A stretch of 64,000 bases of DNA from Hohaiivirga grylli (GTDB taxonomy: Bacteria > Pseudomonadota > Alphaproteobacteria > Rhizobiales > Beijerinckiaceae): positions 558,001-622,000 of the forward strand of contig NZ_JBBYXI010000002.1 in assembly GCF_039655745.1 (NCBI RefSeq). Direction: 5' to 3'. Below are positions 44,283-52,849 of the stretch, one piece after another. The notes below the pieces were generated by a model. It saw nothing but the letters and a program-made list of their open reading frames with translations. It was not told the origin of the DNA and did no database searches. Positions within the stretch are counted from its first letter, which is position 1. Each line of letters opens with the position of its first letter. Both the position numbers and the translations under genes were made by a program.

Positions 44283-45242
44283 ATGGCTGTTGTCATAGAT
44301 TTGTTGAAGAATGATCCCCGCATCAGGCATCCTGAAAAGGCTCATCGTCCAGACCAGCCTGTGCAACTGCGCAAACCTGACTGGATCAGAGTGAAAGCCC
44401 CGGGCTCACCCAAATGGGCTGAAACCAATAAAATCGTCCGTGATAACAAGCTGGTTACAGTCTGCGAAGAAGCAGGCTGCCCGAACGTCGGTGAATGCTG
44501 GGAAAAGAAGCATGCCAGCTTCATGATTATGGGGGACACCTGCACACGCGCCTGTGCCTTCTGTAATGTCCGTACAGGTATGCCGGGCCCCTTAGATGCG
44601 GATGAGCCTCTGAATATTGCTATCGCCGTTAAAAAACTCGGACTAGAGCATGTTGTTATCACCTCTGTTGATCGTGATGATCTCAGTGATGGTGGTGCAG
44701 AGCATTTCGCTCAAGTTATTCGTGCTATCCGCGAACATTCTCCGCAAACAACAATTGAAATTCTGACGCCTGACTTTTTGAGAAAGCCCGGAGCGCTTGA
44801 AGTTGTTGTTGCCGCCAAGCCTGATGTTTTCAATCATAATCTGGAAACCGTTCCCTCAAAATATCTGAAGGTTCGCCCGGGCGCTCGTTACTTCCATTCC
44901 ATTCGCTTGCTCCAGCAGGTGAAAGAACTTGATCCGACAATCTTTACGAAGTCCGGAATCATGGTTGGTTTTGGTGAAGAGCGGAATGAAGTTCTCCAGT
45001 TAATGGATGACTTACGTTCGGCTGATGTTGATTTTCTGACGATAGGTCAGTATCTCCAGCCTACACGTAAACATCATCCGGTTATCCGTTTTGTGACACC
45101 AGATGAATTCAAGGGGTTTGAGACGGCAGCTTACGCCAAGGGATTCCACCTGGTTTCGGCTTCACCGTTAACACGCTCCTCCCACCATGCTGGTGAGGAC
45201 TTCAAGAAATTGAAAGCCGCACGACAGTCAAAACTTGGATAA
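44283..45242 (+). CDS. lipA: Lipoyl synthase
   Basis: The 319-residue radical-SAM enzyme inserts two sulfurs into octanoyl chains on lipoyl domains, such as those of PdhB and PdhC upstream. The auxiliary cluster cysteines are Cys61, Cys66 and Cys72 (CEEAGCPNVGECW). The SAM cluster CxxxCxxC is Cys87, Cys91 and Cys94 (CTRACAFC). The C-terminal SPLTRSSHHAGEDF supplies the serine ligand. Confidence 0.97.
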   Translation: MAVVIDLLKNDPRIRHPEKAHRPDQPVQLRKPDWIRVKAPGSPKWAETNKIVRDNKLVTVCEEAGCPNVGECWEKKHASFMIMGDTCTRACAFCNVRTGMPGPLDADEPLNIAIAVKKLGLEHVVITSVDRDDLSDGGAEHFAQVIRAIREHSPQTTIEILTPDFLRKPGALEVVVAAKPDVFNHNLETVPSKYLKVRPGARYFHSIRLLQQVKELDPTIFTKSGIMVGFGEERNEVLQLMDDLRSADVDFLTIGQYLQPTRKHHPVIRFVTPDEFKGFETAAYAKGFHLVSASPLTRSSHHAGEDFKKLKAARQSKLG

Positions 45243-45250
45243 GAGCTTTT

Positions 45251-45712
45251 ATGCCTGCGTTCCGGACGCAAAAAACAGTTCCGCATTCTGCTGAAGAGAT
45301 GTTCGCTCTTGTGGCGGATGTCGAACATTATCCAGAGTTTCTTCCGCTTTGTGAAAGCATCAACATCAAGCGTCGATTTAAGAATGATGCAGAACTTGAT
45401 GTTTTCATTTCAGAAATGGTAGTTGGCTACAAGGCAATATCAGAATGTCTGACAACACGTGTAACGGCAGATAAAGACAATCTGCATATTCTTGTCGAAT
45501 ATGTTGATGGCCCGTTTCGCCATCTTGAGAACCACTGGCGGTTTAAGGATGAAGAGGGTGGCTGCCTTGTCGATTTTTATATTACCTATGAATTCAAGAA
45601 CTTTGCTCTTGGTGTCTTGATGGGGTCTGTCTTTGATAAGGCTTTTCGCCGCTTTGTTACGGCTTTTGAAGACCGGGCCGATAAGCTTTATAGCAAAAGG
45701 ACCAAGTCATAA
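45251..45712 (+). CDS. Coq10/RatA-family START-domain protein
   Basis: The 153-residue protein has the START-like fold with HSAEEMFALVADVEHYPEFLPLCESINI at the N-terminus and GVLMGSVFDKAFRRFVTAFEDRADKLY at the C-terminus. Homologues bind ubiquinone and support its respiratory function (Coq10); E. coli RatA is annotated as a ribosome-association toxin. The lipA-coq10 pairing is usual in Alphaproteobacteria and favours the ubiquinone role. It starts 8 nt after lipA. Confidence 0.88.
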   Translation: MPAFRTQKTVPHSAEEMFALVADVEHYPEFLPLCESINIKRRFKNDAELDVFISEMVVGYKAISECLTTRVTADKDNLHILVEYVDGPFRHLENHWRFKDEEGGCLVDFYITYEFKNFALGVLMGSVFDKAFRRFVTAFEDRADKLYSKRTKS

Positions 45713-45723
45713 AGGATACCGGG

Positions 45724-46413
45724 GTGTCGCGTTCACAGCGTCTGCTGTCTCTCATTCAAATACTCCGAAGGCACCGTTTTCCAGTTTCAGGAAATACACT
45801 TGCTGGAGAACTGAATATCAGCCTCAGAACTCTTTACCGGGATATTGCAACCCTGCAGGAGCAGGGAGCCGATATTCAGGGAGAGGCCGGTGTTGGATAT
45901 GTTTTACGTCCCGGTTTTATGCTTCCCCCCTTAATGTTTTCGGAAGAAGAACTTGAGGCTTTGGTGCTTGGTATGCGTTGGGTTTCAAGAATGACGGATG
46001 AGAGCCTTGGTGCCAGTGCCCGGAATGCCCTCGCGAAAATCTCCTCTGTTCTGCCTGATGATATGAAGGATAGTCTAGAGGCAAACACGCTGCTTATCGG
46101 TCAAAGGACATCTGAAGAAACAGGTGGCATTAATTCTGCTGATCTCAGAAAATGTATCAGAGAAGAAAGCAAGATTGAAATCCGGTACCTTGATGCCCAG
46201 AATAATGAAACGACACGTATTATCTGGCCATTTGCCATTGGGTATTTTGAGAATGTGAAGATGCTTGTTGGCTGGTGTGAGTTAAGGGCAGGCTATCGCC
46301 ATTTCCGGGCGGATAAAATTATTGAATTCAGAATGATTGGGCAGCGTTACCCCCGTAGACGTCAGGTGCTTTTAAAAGAGTGGTATATGCAAAGCGGTAT
46401 TAAACCGCAGTAA
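45724..46413 (+). CDS. YafY-type WYL-domain transcriptional regulator
   Basis: The 229-residue protein starts with GTG at 45724. The N-terminal helix-turn-helix (about residues 1-60) reads SRSQRLLSLIQILRRHRFPVSGNTLAGELNISLRTLYRDIATLQEQGADIQGEAGVGYVL. A linker follows (about 65-135), then a WYL domain (about 140-200) with IEIRYLDAQNNETTRIIWPFAIGYFENVKMLVGWCELRAGYRHFRADKI. WYL regulators bind small ligands or nucleic acid. It may control the VOC/DJ-1/EVE genes just downstream, from which a terminator-like hairpin separates it. Confidence 0.88.
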   Translation: MSRSQRLLSLIQILRRHRFPVSGNTLAGELNISLRTLYRDIATLQEQGADIQGEAGVGYVLRPGFMLPPLMFSEEELEALVLGMRWVSRMTDESLGASARNALAKISSVLPDDMKDSLEANTLLIGQRTSEETGGINSADLRKCIREESKIEIRYLDAQNNETTRIIWPFAIGYFENVKMLVGWCELRAGYRHFRADKIIEFRMIGQRYPRRRQVLLKEWYMQSGIKPQ

Positions 46414-46461
46414 TCATGCTGACAAAAACTGACAGTAGGGCAGGTTAGGTATCTTCAAGTC

Positions 46462-46490
46462 GCAACCGCATGTGCATGGTTGCTTTTTTA
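46462..46490 (+). terminator. Terminator-like hairpin between WYL regulator and VOC gene
   Basis: GCAACC (46462-46467) and GGTTGC (46478-46483) form a stem with a 10-nt loop, followed by six T residues. It ends 15 nt before the VOC start codon, so it could terminate the regulator mRNA or act as an attenuator in the VOC leader. Confidence 0.65.
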
Positions 46491-46504
46491 GAAGGATACA
46501 CAAA

Positions 46505-46873
46505 ATGTTCGAGCCCAATCTCACTATTCTGTATGTCGATAGTCCGGCAAAGAGTGAAGCGTTCTATGTAAATCTGTTAGGACGTAAACCCGTTGAAAGT
46601 TCTCCGACATTTGCAATGTTTGCCTTTCCATCAGGAATGCGCCTCGCATTCTGGTCAAGGCATACGGTGGAACCTGCCATTGAAAACATCTGCTGGAGTG
46701 GGGAATTGGCTTTTCCACTATCGACGAGACAAGATGTTGATGCAGCTTTTGCGATGCTGAGTAACAATGGTCTGAAGATCATTCAACAGCCGCAGGTTAT
46801 GGATTTTGGCTACACATTTGTGGCGTTAGATCCAGATGGATATCGGCTGCGTATTTATTGCCCGGAGCTCTGA
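46505..46873 (+). CDS. VOC-family (glyoxalase/bleomycin resistance-like) protein
   Basis: The 122-residue protein has the two beta-alpha-beta-beta-beta modules of the vicinal oxygen chelate fold: FEPNLTILYVDSPAKSEAFYVNLLGRKPVESSPTFAMFAF at the N-terminus and FGYTFVALDPDGYRLRIYCPEL at the C-terminus. Members may be dioxygenases, lyases or drug-binding proteins; the substrate is unknown. The ATG at 46505 has an AGAAGGA site; a longer in-frame start at 46472 lies inside the hairpin. It is 1 nt from the next gene. Confidence 0.85.
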   Translation: MFEPNLTILYVDSPAKSEAFYVNLLGRKPVESSPTFAMFAFPSGMRLAFWSRHTVEPAIENICWSGELAFPLSTRQDVDAAFAMLSNNGLKIIQQPQVMDFGYTFVALDPDGYRLRIYCPEL

Positions 46874-46874
46874 T

Positions 46875-47516
46875 ATGCGGCGAGGAACAGTACATTTAGC
46901 AGTGTATGACACCATGTCTGATTGGGAAGTTGGATATGTTGCGGCATATATCAACTCTCCCGAGTTTCAGAAGGAGCCAGGCCGTTTTCAGATTAGAACT
47001 GTCGGTAAATCTCCTGATCACATCACCAGTAAAGGTGGATTGAAAATTCTGCCGGATATCAGTCTGGATATGCTCTCAGCATCTGACAGCTGTATGTTGA
47101 TCATACCGGGTGGTGATATTGCTGCATCAGGAGGAATTGCCGATTTCGTTGTTGCTGCCGAGCAGTTTCTGAAAACAGGTATTCCGGTTGCTGCGATCTG
47201 TGGAGCAACGGCAGCTTTAGCACAGGCAGGTTTACTGAACGACATACCTCATACGAGTAATGCCAAGGCTTTTTTGGAGACAACAGGATATAAAGGGGCT
47301 GAGTATTATCGTGAAGAACCGGCTGTTACCGCTGGTAATCTGATTACCGCCAGTGGTGTTGCACCAGTTGAGTTTGCTTTGGAGATCTTTCGAAAACTAG
47401 ATCTGTATACTGAGCGTACTCTGAACTCATGGAAAAACCTTTATAAATATCAAAAGGCAGAAGGTTTCTTTGAGCTTTTTGCCGAACAGGCAGAGAAGGG
47501 TGATCATGTCTCTTAA
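46875..47516 (+). CDS. DJ-1/PfpI-family protein (type 1 glutamine amidotransferase-like)
   Basis: The 213-residue protein has the DJ-1/PfpI flavodoxin-like fold. Its nucleophile elbow is VAAICGATAALAQAG with Cys109, and CMLIIPGGDIAASGG carries the acidic partner region. The family includes deglycase/glyoxalase III-like enzymes, proteases and chaperones; which applies here is open. The ATG at 46875 follows GGAG by 8 nt and begins 1 nt after the VOC stop, so the two genes are coupled. Confidence 0.85.
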   Translation: MRRGTVHLAVYDTMSDWEVGYVAAYINSPEFQKEPGRFQIRTVGKSPDHITSKGGLKILPDISLDMLSASDSCMLIIPGGDIAASGGIADFVVAAEQFLKTGIPVAAICGATAALAQAGLLNDIPHTSNAKAFLETTGYKGAEYYREEPAVTAGNLITASGVAPVEFALEIFRKLDLYTERTLNSWKNLYKYQKAEGFFELFAEQAEKGDHVS

Positions 47517-47949
47517 GCAGCCTGATACATCCCCTCGATGCTGGGTTGCCGTTGCATCGGCTGACCATGTTATGGTCGGCCGGGCAGGTGGCTTCATGCA
47601 GGTTTGTCACGGTAAGGGCGGCCCACTTCGGCGCATCAAGCCCGGAGACCGTGTCGTCTATTATTCTCCGTCGCAACAGTTCAAAGGCAAGGATAAATTA
47701 CAGGCCTTTACAGCTATCGGCATTGTTGAGGAGCGTGACCCGTATCAATTTGACATGGGTGGTGGTTTTATCCCGTTTCGACGGGATGTCTCATGGTTTG
47801 ATGCCAGACCTGTTCCTATTCGGCTTTTGTTAGAACAGCTTGATTTCACATCGGGCAACAAACACTGGGGCTATCAGCTTCGGTATGGTCTTTTCGAAAT
47901 AAGTACACATGATATGGAGCTTATAATGCGTGTGATGACGGAGGTTTAA
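47506..47949 (+). CDS. EVE-domain protein
   Basis: The 147-residue protein has the EVE (PUA-like) fold: CWVAVASADHVMVGRAGGFMQVCHGKGGPLRRIKPGDRVVYYSP at the N-terminus and AIGIVEERDPYQFDMGGGFIPFRRDVSWFDARPVPIRLLL later. EVE proteins bind modified nucleic-acid bases or RNA. The start at 47506 overlaps the end of the DJ-1 gene by 11 bp and has a GAGAAGGG site upstream. Its link with the preceding VOC and DJ-1 genes is unexplained. Confidence 0.85.
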   Translation: MSLKQPDTSPRCWVAVASADHVMVGRAGGFMQVCHGKGGPLRRIKPGDRVVYYSPSQQFKGKDKLQAFTAIGIVEERDPYQFDMGGGFIPFRRDVSWFDARPVPIRLLLEQLDFTSGNKHWGYQLRYGLFEISTHDMELIMRVMTEV

Positions 47950-48051
47950 GAATAAGAGTTAATTGGAGGTTTTTATTCTAATATTCAGATGTATTTTTAT
48001 TTGAAATATTTTACTCTTCCCTAAATGTGGTTCCACTCAGGAGGGGTAATA

Positions 48052-48687
48052 GTGACAATAAGGTTCTCAAAAAATAAAGGTGCTTTTGTTTTAAGCTTAA
48101 CTGCCTCTTTATTCTTGTTCGCAGGATGTACACCTAAACCATCTGAGAGATATATGCTTTCAAGTGCCAAAAGCTTACAGCAAGGTGGAAGTCGCGTTTT
48201 TGGTTACGCAGCAAATCCTGACAGAAAAGAACTTGCAGGCTATTTAGCCGATGCAATGCAGGCGTGCCTTATTAATAGCAATAGCTCTTACTCCGGGATG
48301 GTTGTTCAAGGTCCTAAATTCGTAAAATCTGGAACATGGCAAATTGTATTGGCTGACCCAAATGTAAAAGCTGAGGACAGTCGTGAAGTTGTTGTGACAG
48401 TTGGCAATCCACCTGAAAGAGTTGGTATTCTTAAATACGTACCAAAAGAAGTTTCAATGGGTAAGGTCAGTATCGGTATCAAGCGCACCGGAGCTGTAAA
48501 CCGCTCAGACCTTGTTATTGGAATTGTTATGGATACAGCAGCCGGCCTTGCACCATGTGCGGCTGTTCCTGCTACTGGAATGCCATTAGGAGGCAATAAA
48601 AGAACCCAGGCTCCAAACGCAGGCGTTATACGACCAACATTCGTTCCTCCGCCTTCACCAATGCATTATCCTAAATTTTATCGCTGA
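48052..48687 (+). CDS. Putative lipoprotein of unknown function
   Basis: The 211-residue protein has a lipoprotein signal: LSLTASLFLFAGC with the lipidated cysteine at 26. No domain is recognised. Two further cysteines lie in the mature part (MQACLINS and LAPCAAVP), and the C-terminus is Pro-rich. The GTG at 48052 has AGGAGGGG 5 nt upstream; an ATG at 48025 is in frame but lacks a site. It stands alone, about 100 bp after the EVE gene, with its own terminator. Confidence 0.68.
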   Translation: MTIRFSKNKGAFVLSLTASLFLFAGCTPKPSERYMLSSAKSLQQGGSRVFGYAANPDRKELAGYLADAMQACLINSNSSYSGMVVQGPKFVKSGTWQIVLADPNVKAEDSREVVVTVGNPPERVGILKYVPKEVSMGKVSIGIKRTGAVNRSDLVIGIVMDTAAGLAPCAAVPATGMPLGGNKRTQAPNAGVIRPTFVPPPSPMHYPKFYR

Positions 48688-48691
48688 ATGA

Positions 48692-48723
48692 AAAAAGGGC
48701 TGGAAATACTCCAGCCTTTTTTT
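48692..48723 (+). terminator. Terminator after the lipoprotein gene
   Basis: GGCTGGA (48698-48704) pairs with TCCAGCC (48710-48716) around a 5-nt loop, flanked by an A run and a T run. Confidence 0.88.
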
Positions 48724-48926
48724 AAGTAAACCAGTAACGGGTTAGATCAAAAAAATTGAGGTTGAGAACGTTACTGAAACCAGCCTGTACAGAACACCGC
48801 CATGACCTTCAGTCATACGTCTTGAACACTCTTAATTGAATCGTGTGCAAGCAATTACTGGTTCTCATGAATAGTATTTGATGAGAAAAAAAAGCATGCA
48901 GGTAAAGGGCTGTTTTTGCGCCTAAC

Positions 48927-49427
48927 TTAGTCAGTCATAACCGTCAGCATATCCAGTGCTGTACGAACTGCGCTTAAGCGAACTTCGGTACGGTTTTGGC
49001 TTTCAAACAGGCATTTCTTAACAACCGGCTGTTCATTGCGATGAACTATGGCCAGAAATACTAACCCGACGGGCTTATCCGTACTACCACCCGTTGGGCC
49101 TGCTATTCCGGTAACAGAAATCGCAACATCTGCCAGAGAATGTTCTAATGCACCGATGGCCATGGCTTCTGCAACTTCTGCGCTAACAGCACCATGCTTT
49201 ACAATGAGCTCTTCTGGTACGCCAATTGATTGCGCTTTGGCCTCATTTGAGTAAGTGACAAAACCACGCTCAACAACAGCTGATGAGCCAGAGACATCCG
49301 TCAGGCAGCCTGCAATCAATCCACCCGTACAGGATTCCGCCGTGACAATTTTCAAGCCAGCTGCTGCATAGCTCTGGATGATTTTTTGAGCTTTTTCCTG
49401 AATATCATCTGGGAAGATTGAACTCAT
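48927..49427 (-). CDS. CinA C-terminal domain protein (nicotinamide-nucleotide amidohydrolase)
   Basis: The 166-residue single-domain protein resembles PncC/YgaD: LKIVTAESCTGGLIAGCLTDVSGSSAVVERGFVTYSNEAK with the catalytic-serine region, then AISVTGIAGPTGGSTDKPVGLVFLAI. It probably deamidates nicotinamide mononucleotide in NAD recycling. The N-terminal COG1058 domain of full CinA is absent, as in many Proteobacteria. The start codon overlaps the ispDF stop by one base (TAATG). Confidence 0.92.
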   Translation of the reverse strand: MSSIFPDDIQEKAQKIIQSYAAAGLKIVTAESCTGGLIAGCLTDVSGSSAVVERGFVTYSNEAKAQSIGVPEELIVKHGAVSAEVAEAMAIGALEHSLADVAISVTGIAGPTGGSTDKPVGLVFLAIVHRNEQPVVKKCLFESQNRTEVRLSAVRTALDMLTVMTD

Positions 49428-50611
49428 TAAAAGTTCTCCGGAATCCTGATTGTTGCAACTGATTGTGCTGCCAAACCTTCGTGTCTGCCAATAAAGCCAA
49501 GCTTTTCCATTGTGGTTGCTTTAATAGAAACACTGCTTTCAGGTATGCCAGCAATTTCAGCAATGCGTTTACGTATTTCTTCGCGATAGGGTGACAGCTT
49601 CGGAGCTTCACACATCATAGCCGTATCCAGATGGTCAATGATACCGCCTCGATCCCTGACACGCTGGCAGGCAAAAGCCAGAAACCGGTCGGAAGAGGCG
49701 CCTTTCCATTGCGGATCACTGGGGGGAAAGTGGGTTCCGATATCACCATCCGCAATGGCACCCAAAACGGCATCGGTTAAGGCATGTAAAACAACATCTC
49801 CATCAGAATGAGCAAGGACCCCTTTATTATGAGGGATTTTTACGCCACCAATCCAGACATGATCGCCCTCTGTCAGAGCATGAACATCGTAGCCAAGACC
49901 TGTACGGGTAATCATATGATGTCCTTCATGTTCAAGAGTTTGTTCCATTTTCTCAAAATCAGCCTGATAGGTGAGTTTAATATTTAAGGGATCACCCTCA
50001 AAAACTGTAACACTATGACCGGCCCATTCCATCAATGCCCCGTCATCCGTGAAATCATTACGGCCTAATGTCTGTGCGTCATGATGTGCTTGTTGTAATA
50101 CAGCCTGTCTGAATGCCTGCGGTGTTTGAACTGCGCGTAACGCATTACGATCAGGTGTCGCAATCACACGACCATTGTCGTCAACCTGCTTGATCGTATC
50201 CGTAACAGGTGTGCCCGGAACAGCAGCAATGTCATTTTGGACTGAATTGATTGCCCGGTTTATGAGTTCAGCAGATACATTTGGCCTTGCAGCATCATGA
50301 ATGAGAACAACATCAACAGATTGCAGGGCTTTGATACCTGCATAGACAGATTCCTGACGTGTTGCTCCACCCCAGACAGGAGGGCAAAGTTTATGTTTAT
50401 GGATAGAAATCTCAGCAATGGCCTGATTGTATAGAGCCAGATCATCCTGATGAATGACAACCTGAATTTTCGCAATAGCCTCATGAGACAGAAAGCATTC
50501 TAGTGTTCTTTCCAGAACGGACTTTCCCCCTAACAGACGGTATTGTTTCGGGAGGTCGCCGCCAAGCCGCGCGCTTCTACCGGCCGCTACAATGATGACA
50601 CCCGTTTTCAT
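49427..50611 (-). CDS. ispDF: Bifunctional IspD/IspF (MEP isoprenoid pathway)
   Basis: The 394-residue fusion performs two steps of the methylerythritol phosphate pathway. The N-terminal cytidylyltransferase (about 1-225) has VAAGRSARLGGDLPKQY and IHDAARPNVS. The C-terminal cyclodiphosphate synthase (about 233-394) has TGLGYDVHAL with its metal residues and GVLAHSDGDVVLHALTDAVLGAIADGDIGTHFPPSD. The fusion is common in Alphaproteobacteria. It is divergent from dusB. Confidence 0.96.
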   Translation of the reverse strand: MKTGVIIVAAGRSARLGGDLPKQYRLLGGKSVLERTLECFLSHEAIAKIQVVIHQDDLALYNQAIAEISIHKHKLCPPVWGGATRQESVYAGIKALQSVDVVLIHDAARPNVSAELINRAINSVQNDIAAVPGTPVTDTIKQVDDNGRVIATPDRNALRAVQTPQAFRQAVLQQAHHDAQTLGRNDFTDDGALMEWAGHSVTVFEGDPLNIKLTYQADFEKMEQTLEHEGHHMITRTGLGYDVHALTEGDHVWIGGVKIPHNKGVLAHSDGDVVLHALTDAVLGAIADGDIGTHFPPSDPQWKGASSDRFLAFACQRVRDRGGIIDHLDTAMMCEAPKLSPYREEIRKRIAEIAGIPESSVSIKATTMEKLGFIGRHEGLAAQSVATIRIPENF

Positions 50612-50770
50612 GAATACAGATCCTCAAGAATGCTTTTTTATTGTTCTAACTCATTTTTGGGCTAAAGAAACTGTCATTTCAAAAATGATATGCATTACCT
50701 GTTGCTTGCGAAAGCCTGCTAGGCTAATTTTTAGGCACGATGAAATTTGATTATAAAATAGGCGCCCAAG

Positions 50771-51769
50771 ATGTTGCATAGCTGGTCCATCGGCAATGTT
50801 GCAATACAAGGGCGAACAATTCTAGCTCCACTTTCAGGAGTGACTGACCTGACATTTCGCCAGATCGCCAAGCGTTTTGGTGCGGCTCTTGTTGTTTCTG
50901 AAATGGTTGCATCAGATGGTTTGGTGCATGGCAGTGAAGAAGCCCGCTTACGTTCTGATGGCGCAGGCATTACGCCCCATGTTATTCAGCTGGCTGGTCG
51001 CACACCATATTGGATGGCAGAAGGGGCAAGGGTCGCAGAAGCATCCGGTGCTGCTATTATTGATATCAACATGGGCTGCCCAGCCAAGAAAGTAACGGGT
51101 GGCTACTCCGGCTCCGCACTGATGCGTGATTTGCCATTGGCAACAGATATTATCGCGGCAACAGTTGCTGCGTGCTCAGTACCAGTCACTGTTAAAATGC
51201 GCCTTGGTTGGGATTGCTCATCAATTAATGCACCAGAACTTGCACGTCGTGCACAGGACTTAGGCGCTCAGGCCATTACCGTTCATGGACGGACACGGCA
51301 GCAGTTTTATAAAGGGCAGGCGGACTGGAATGCTATTGCAGAAATTTCAGAGGCTTTGGATATTCCGGTTATTGCGAACGGTGATATCTCTTCAGAAGCA
51401 GATGCCCGCGCATGTATGGCTGCCGCCAAAACAGATTTCGTGATGATTGGACGTGCCTCCATGGGGCGGCCCTGGCTGGTTGGGCAGATCGGGGCGGCCC
51501 TTGATAAGCAACCAGTTCCGATGCCAACACCTGAAGAGCGTGCTTTAGCTGCATGTGAGCATTATGAAGGGCTGCTTTCAAGCTATGGCCCAAGAATAGC
51601 AATAAAGCATGCTCGAAAACATCTTGCAGCCTATGCTGATATTGCGGTTCAGGATGGCTTTTTGGTTAGTGACGAAGATCGCCGCGAGCTTGTTATTTCA
51701 CAAGACCCTAAAAGGGTTTTTGAATTGCTTTCACGTCTCTTTTCCCAACCCGGGAGGAAAGCTGCATAA
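50771..51769 (+). CDS. dusB: tRNA-dihydrouridine synthase B
   Basis: The 332-residue flavoenzyme reduces uridines in tRNA. It has LAPLSGVTDLTFR, the catalytic Cys103 in INMGCPAKKVTGGYSG, HGRTRQQFYKGQADW and the FMN-site IGRASMGRPWL. It corresponds to the nifR3 gene that precedes ntrBC in many Alphaproteobacteria. Its stop abuts the ntrB start directly. Confidence 0.95.
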   Translation: MLHSWSIGNVAIQGRTILAPLSGVTDLTFRQIAKRFGAALVVSEMVASDGLVHGSEEARLRSDGAGITPHVIQLAGRTPYWMAEGARVAEASGAAIIDINMGCPAKKVTGGYSGSALMRDLPLATDIIAATVAACSVPVTVKMRLGWDCSSINAPELARRAQDLGAQAITVHGRTRQQFYKGQADWNAIAEISEALDIPVIANGDISSEADARACMAAAKTDFVMIGRASMGRPWLVGQIGAALDKQPVPMPTPEERALAACEHYEGLLSSYGPRIAIKHARKHLAAYADIAVQDGFLVSDEDRRELVISQDPKRVFELLSRLFSQPGRKAA

Positions 51770-52849
51770 ATGTTTGATGCCAATGACATCCTGACGGCTC
51801 TGCCATTGCCTGTTGTTCTTCTGGGAGAACATAACGAAATACTTTATGCAAACTCTGCTGCTGAAACTTTCTTTGCTGTCAGTGCCAAAGTCATGCTGCG
51901 TCAGACATTAAGTGATCTGGTGCCCTTTGGTTCGCCAGTCTTTACTCTTGTGGAGGACGTGCGCCAGAAACATACGAGTGTCACTGAGCACGGACTTGAT
52001 ATCGGCACTCCGAAAATCGGCCTTGATCGGCAGGTTGATATCTCCGTTCAGCAGATGGATACCGATCAGGGGCAGGGCATTCTTCTTATGCTCCGAGAGC
52101 GTACAATGGCGGAGAAGCTTGACCAGCAACGCGTTAATAACCGCGGAGCGACACGCTCTCTTTCTGCTCTTGGTTCAATGCTGGCCCATGAAATCAAGAA
52201 TCCATTATCTGGAATTCGTGGGGCCGCTCAGCTTCTGGAATTGTCTGGAAGTGAGGATGATCGCGCACTCACACAGCTAATCTGTGATGAAACAGATCGC
52301 ATTGTGAAGCTCGTTGACCGTATGGAAGTTCTCGGCCTGACGTCTCCCTCAGAACGGGAACCCGTCAATGTTCATGGCGTAATGGATCAGGTTAAGCGTG
52401 TTGCGCAATCCGGGTTTGCCAGCAATATCCGGTTTGTTGAAGTATATGATCCATCACTGCCGCCTGTTTTAGCCAATCGTGACCAGCTCGTTCAGGTGCT
52501 GCTGAACCTTGTAAAGAATGCCGCTGAAGCTGTTGCAGATAAAAGAGATGGGGTCATTACCCTGACAACGGCCTACAGGACAGGTGTACGTGTTCAGTTT
52601 CAGGGAACACGGGAGCGCATCAGCTTACCAATTGAGCTGTCCATACAAGATAACGGACCGGGTATCCCTGAAGATATTCTGCCTGATCTTTTTGATCCGT
52701 TTATCACAACCAAAGCGCAGGGGTCTGGTCTTGGCTTACCGCTGGTGACCAAGATCATTAATGAGCATGGCGGCATTGTTGAATGCGATCCGACAAGCGG
52801 CAAAACAACTTTTCGCATTCTCATGCCCATGTATCGGGAGAGCTTTTAA
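51770..52849 (+). CDS. ntrB: Nitrogen regulation sensor kinase NtrB
   Basis: The 359-residue soluble histidine kinase has a PAS domain (about residues 5-115). The phospho-accepting His140 is in LAHEIKNPLSGIRGAAQLLE. An HATPase domain carries NLVKNAAEAV, DNGPGIP and KAQGSGLGLPLV. It phosphorylates or dephosphorylates NtrC according to nitrogen status signalled by PII. Its stop overlaps the ntrC start (TAATG). Confidence 0.95.
   Translation: MFDANDILTALPLPVVLLGEHNEILYANSAAETFFAVSAKVMLRQTLSDLVPFGSPVFTLVEDVRQKHTSVTEHGLDIGTPKIGLDRQVDISVQQMDTDQGQGILLMLRERTMAEKLDQQRVNNRGATRSLSALGSMLAHEIKNPLSGIRGAAQLLELSGSEDDRALTQLICDETDRIVKLVDRMEVLGLTSPSEREPVNVHGVMDQVKRVAQSGFASNIRFVEVYDPSLPPVLANRDQLVQVLLNLVKNAAEAVADKRDGVITLTTAYRTGVRVQFQGTRERISLPIELSIQDNGPGIPEDILPDLFDPFITTKAQGSGLGLPLVTKIINEHGGIVECDPTSGKTTFRILMPMYRESF

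Noticed and set aside
48862..48887. Inverted repeat TTCTCAT/ATGAGAA as a terminator for cinA
   Set aside because: Read on the minus strand, the T run precedes rather than follows the stem, so it does not have terminator geometry.
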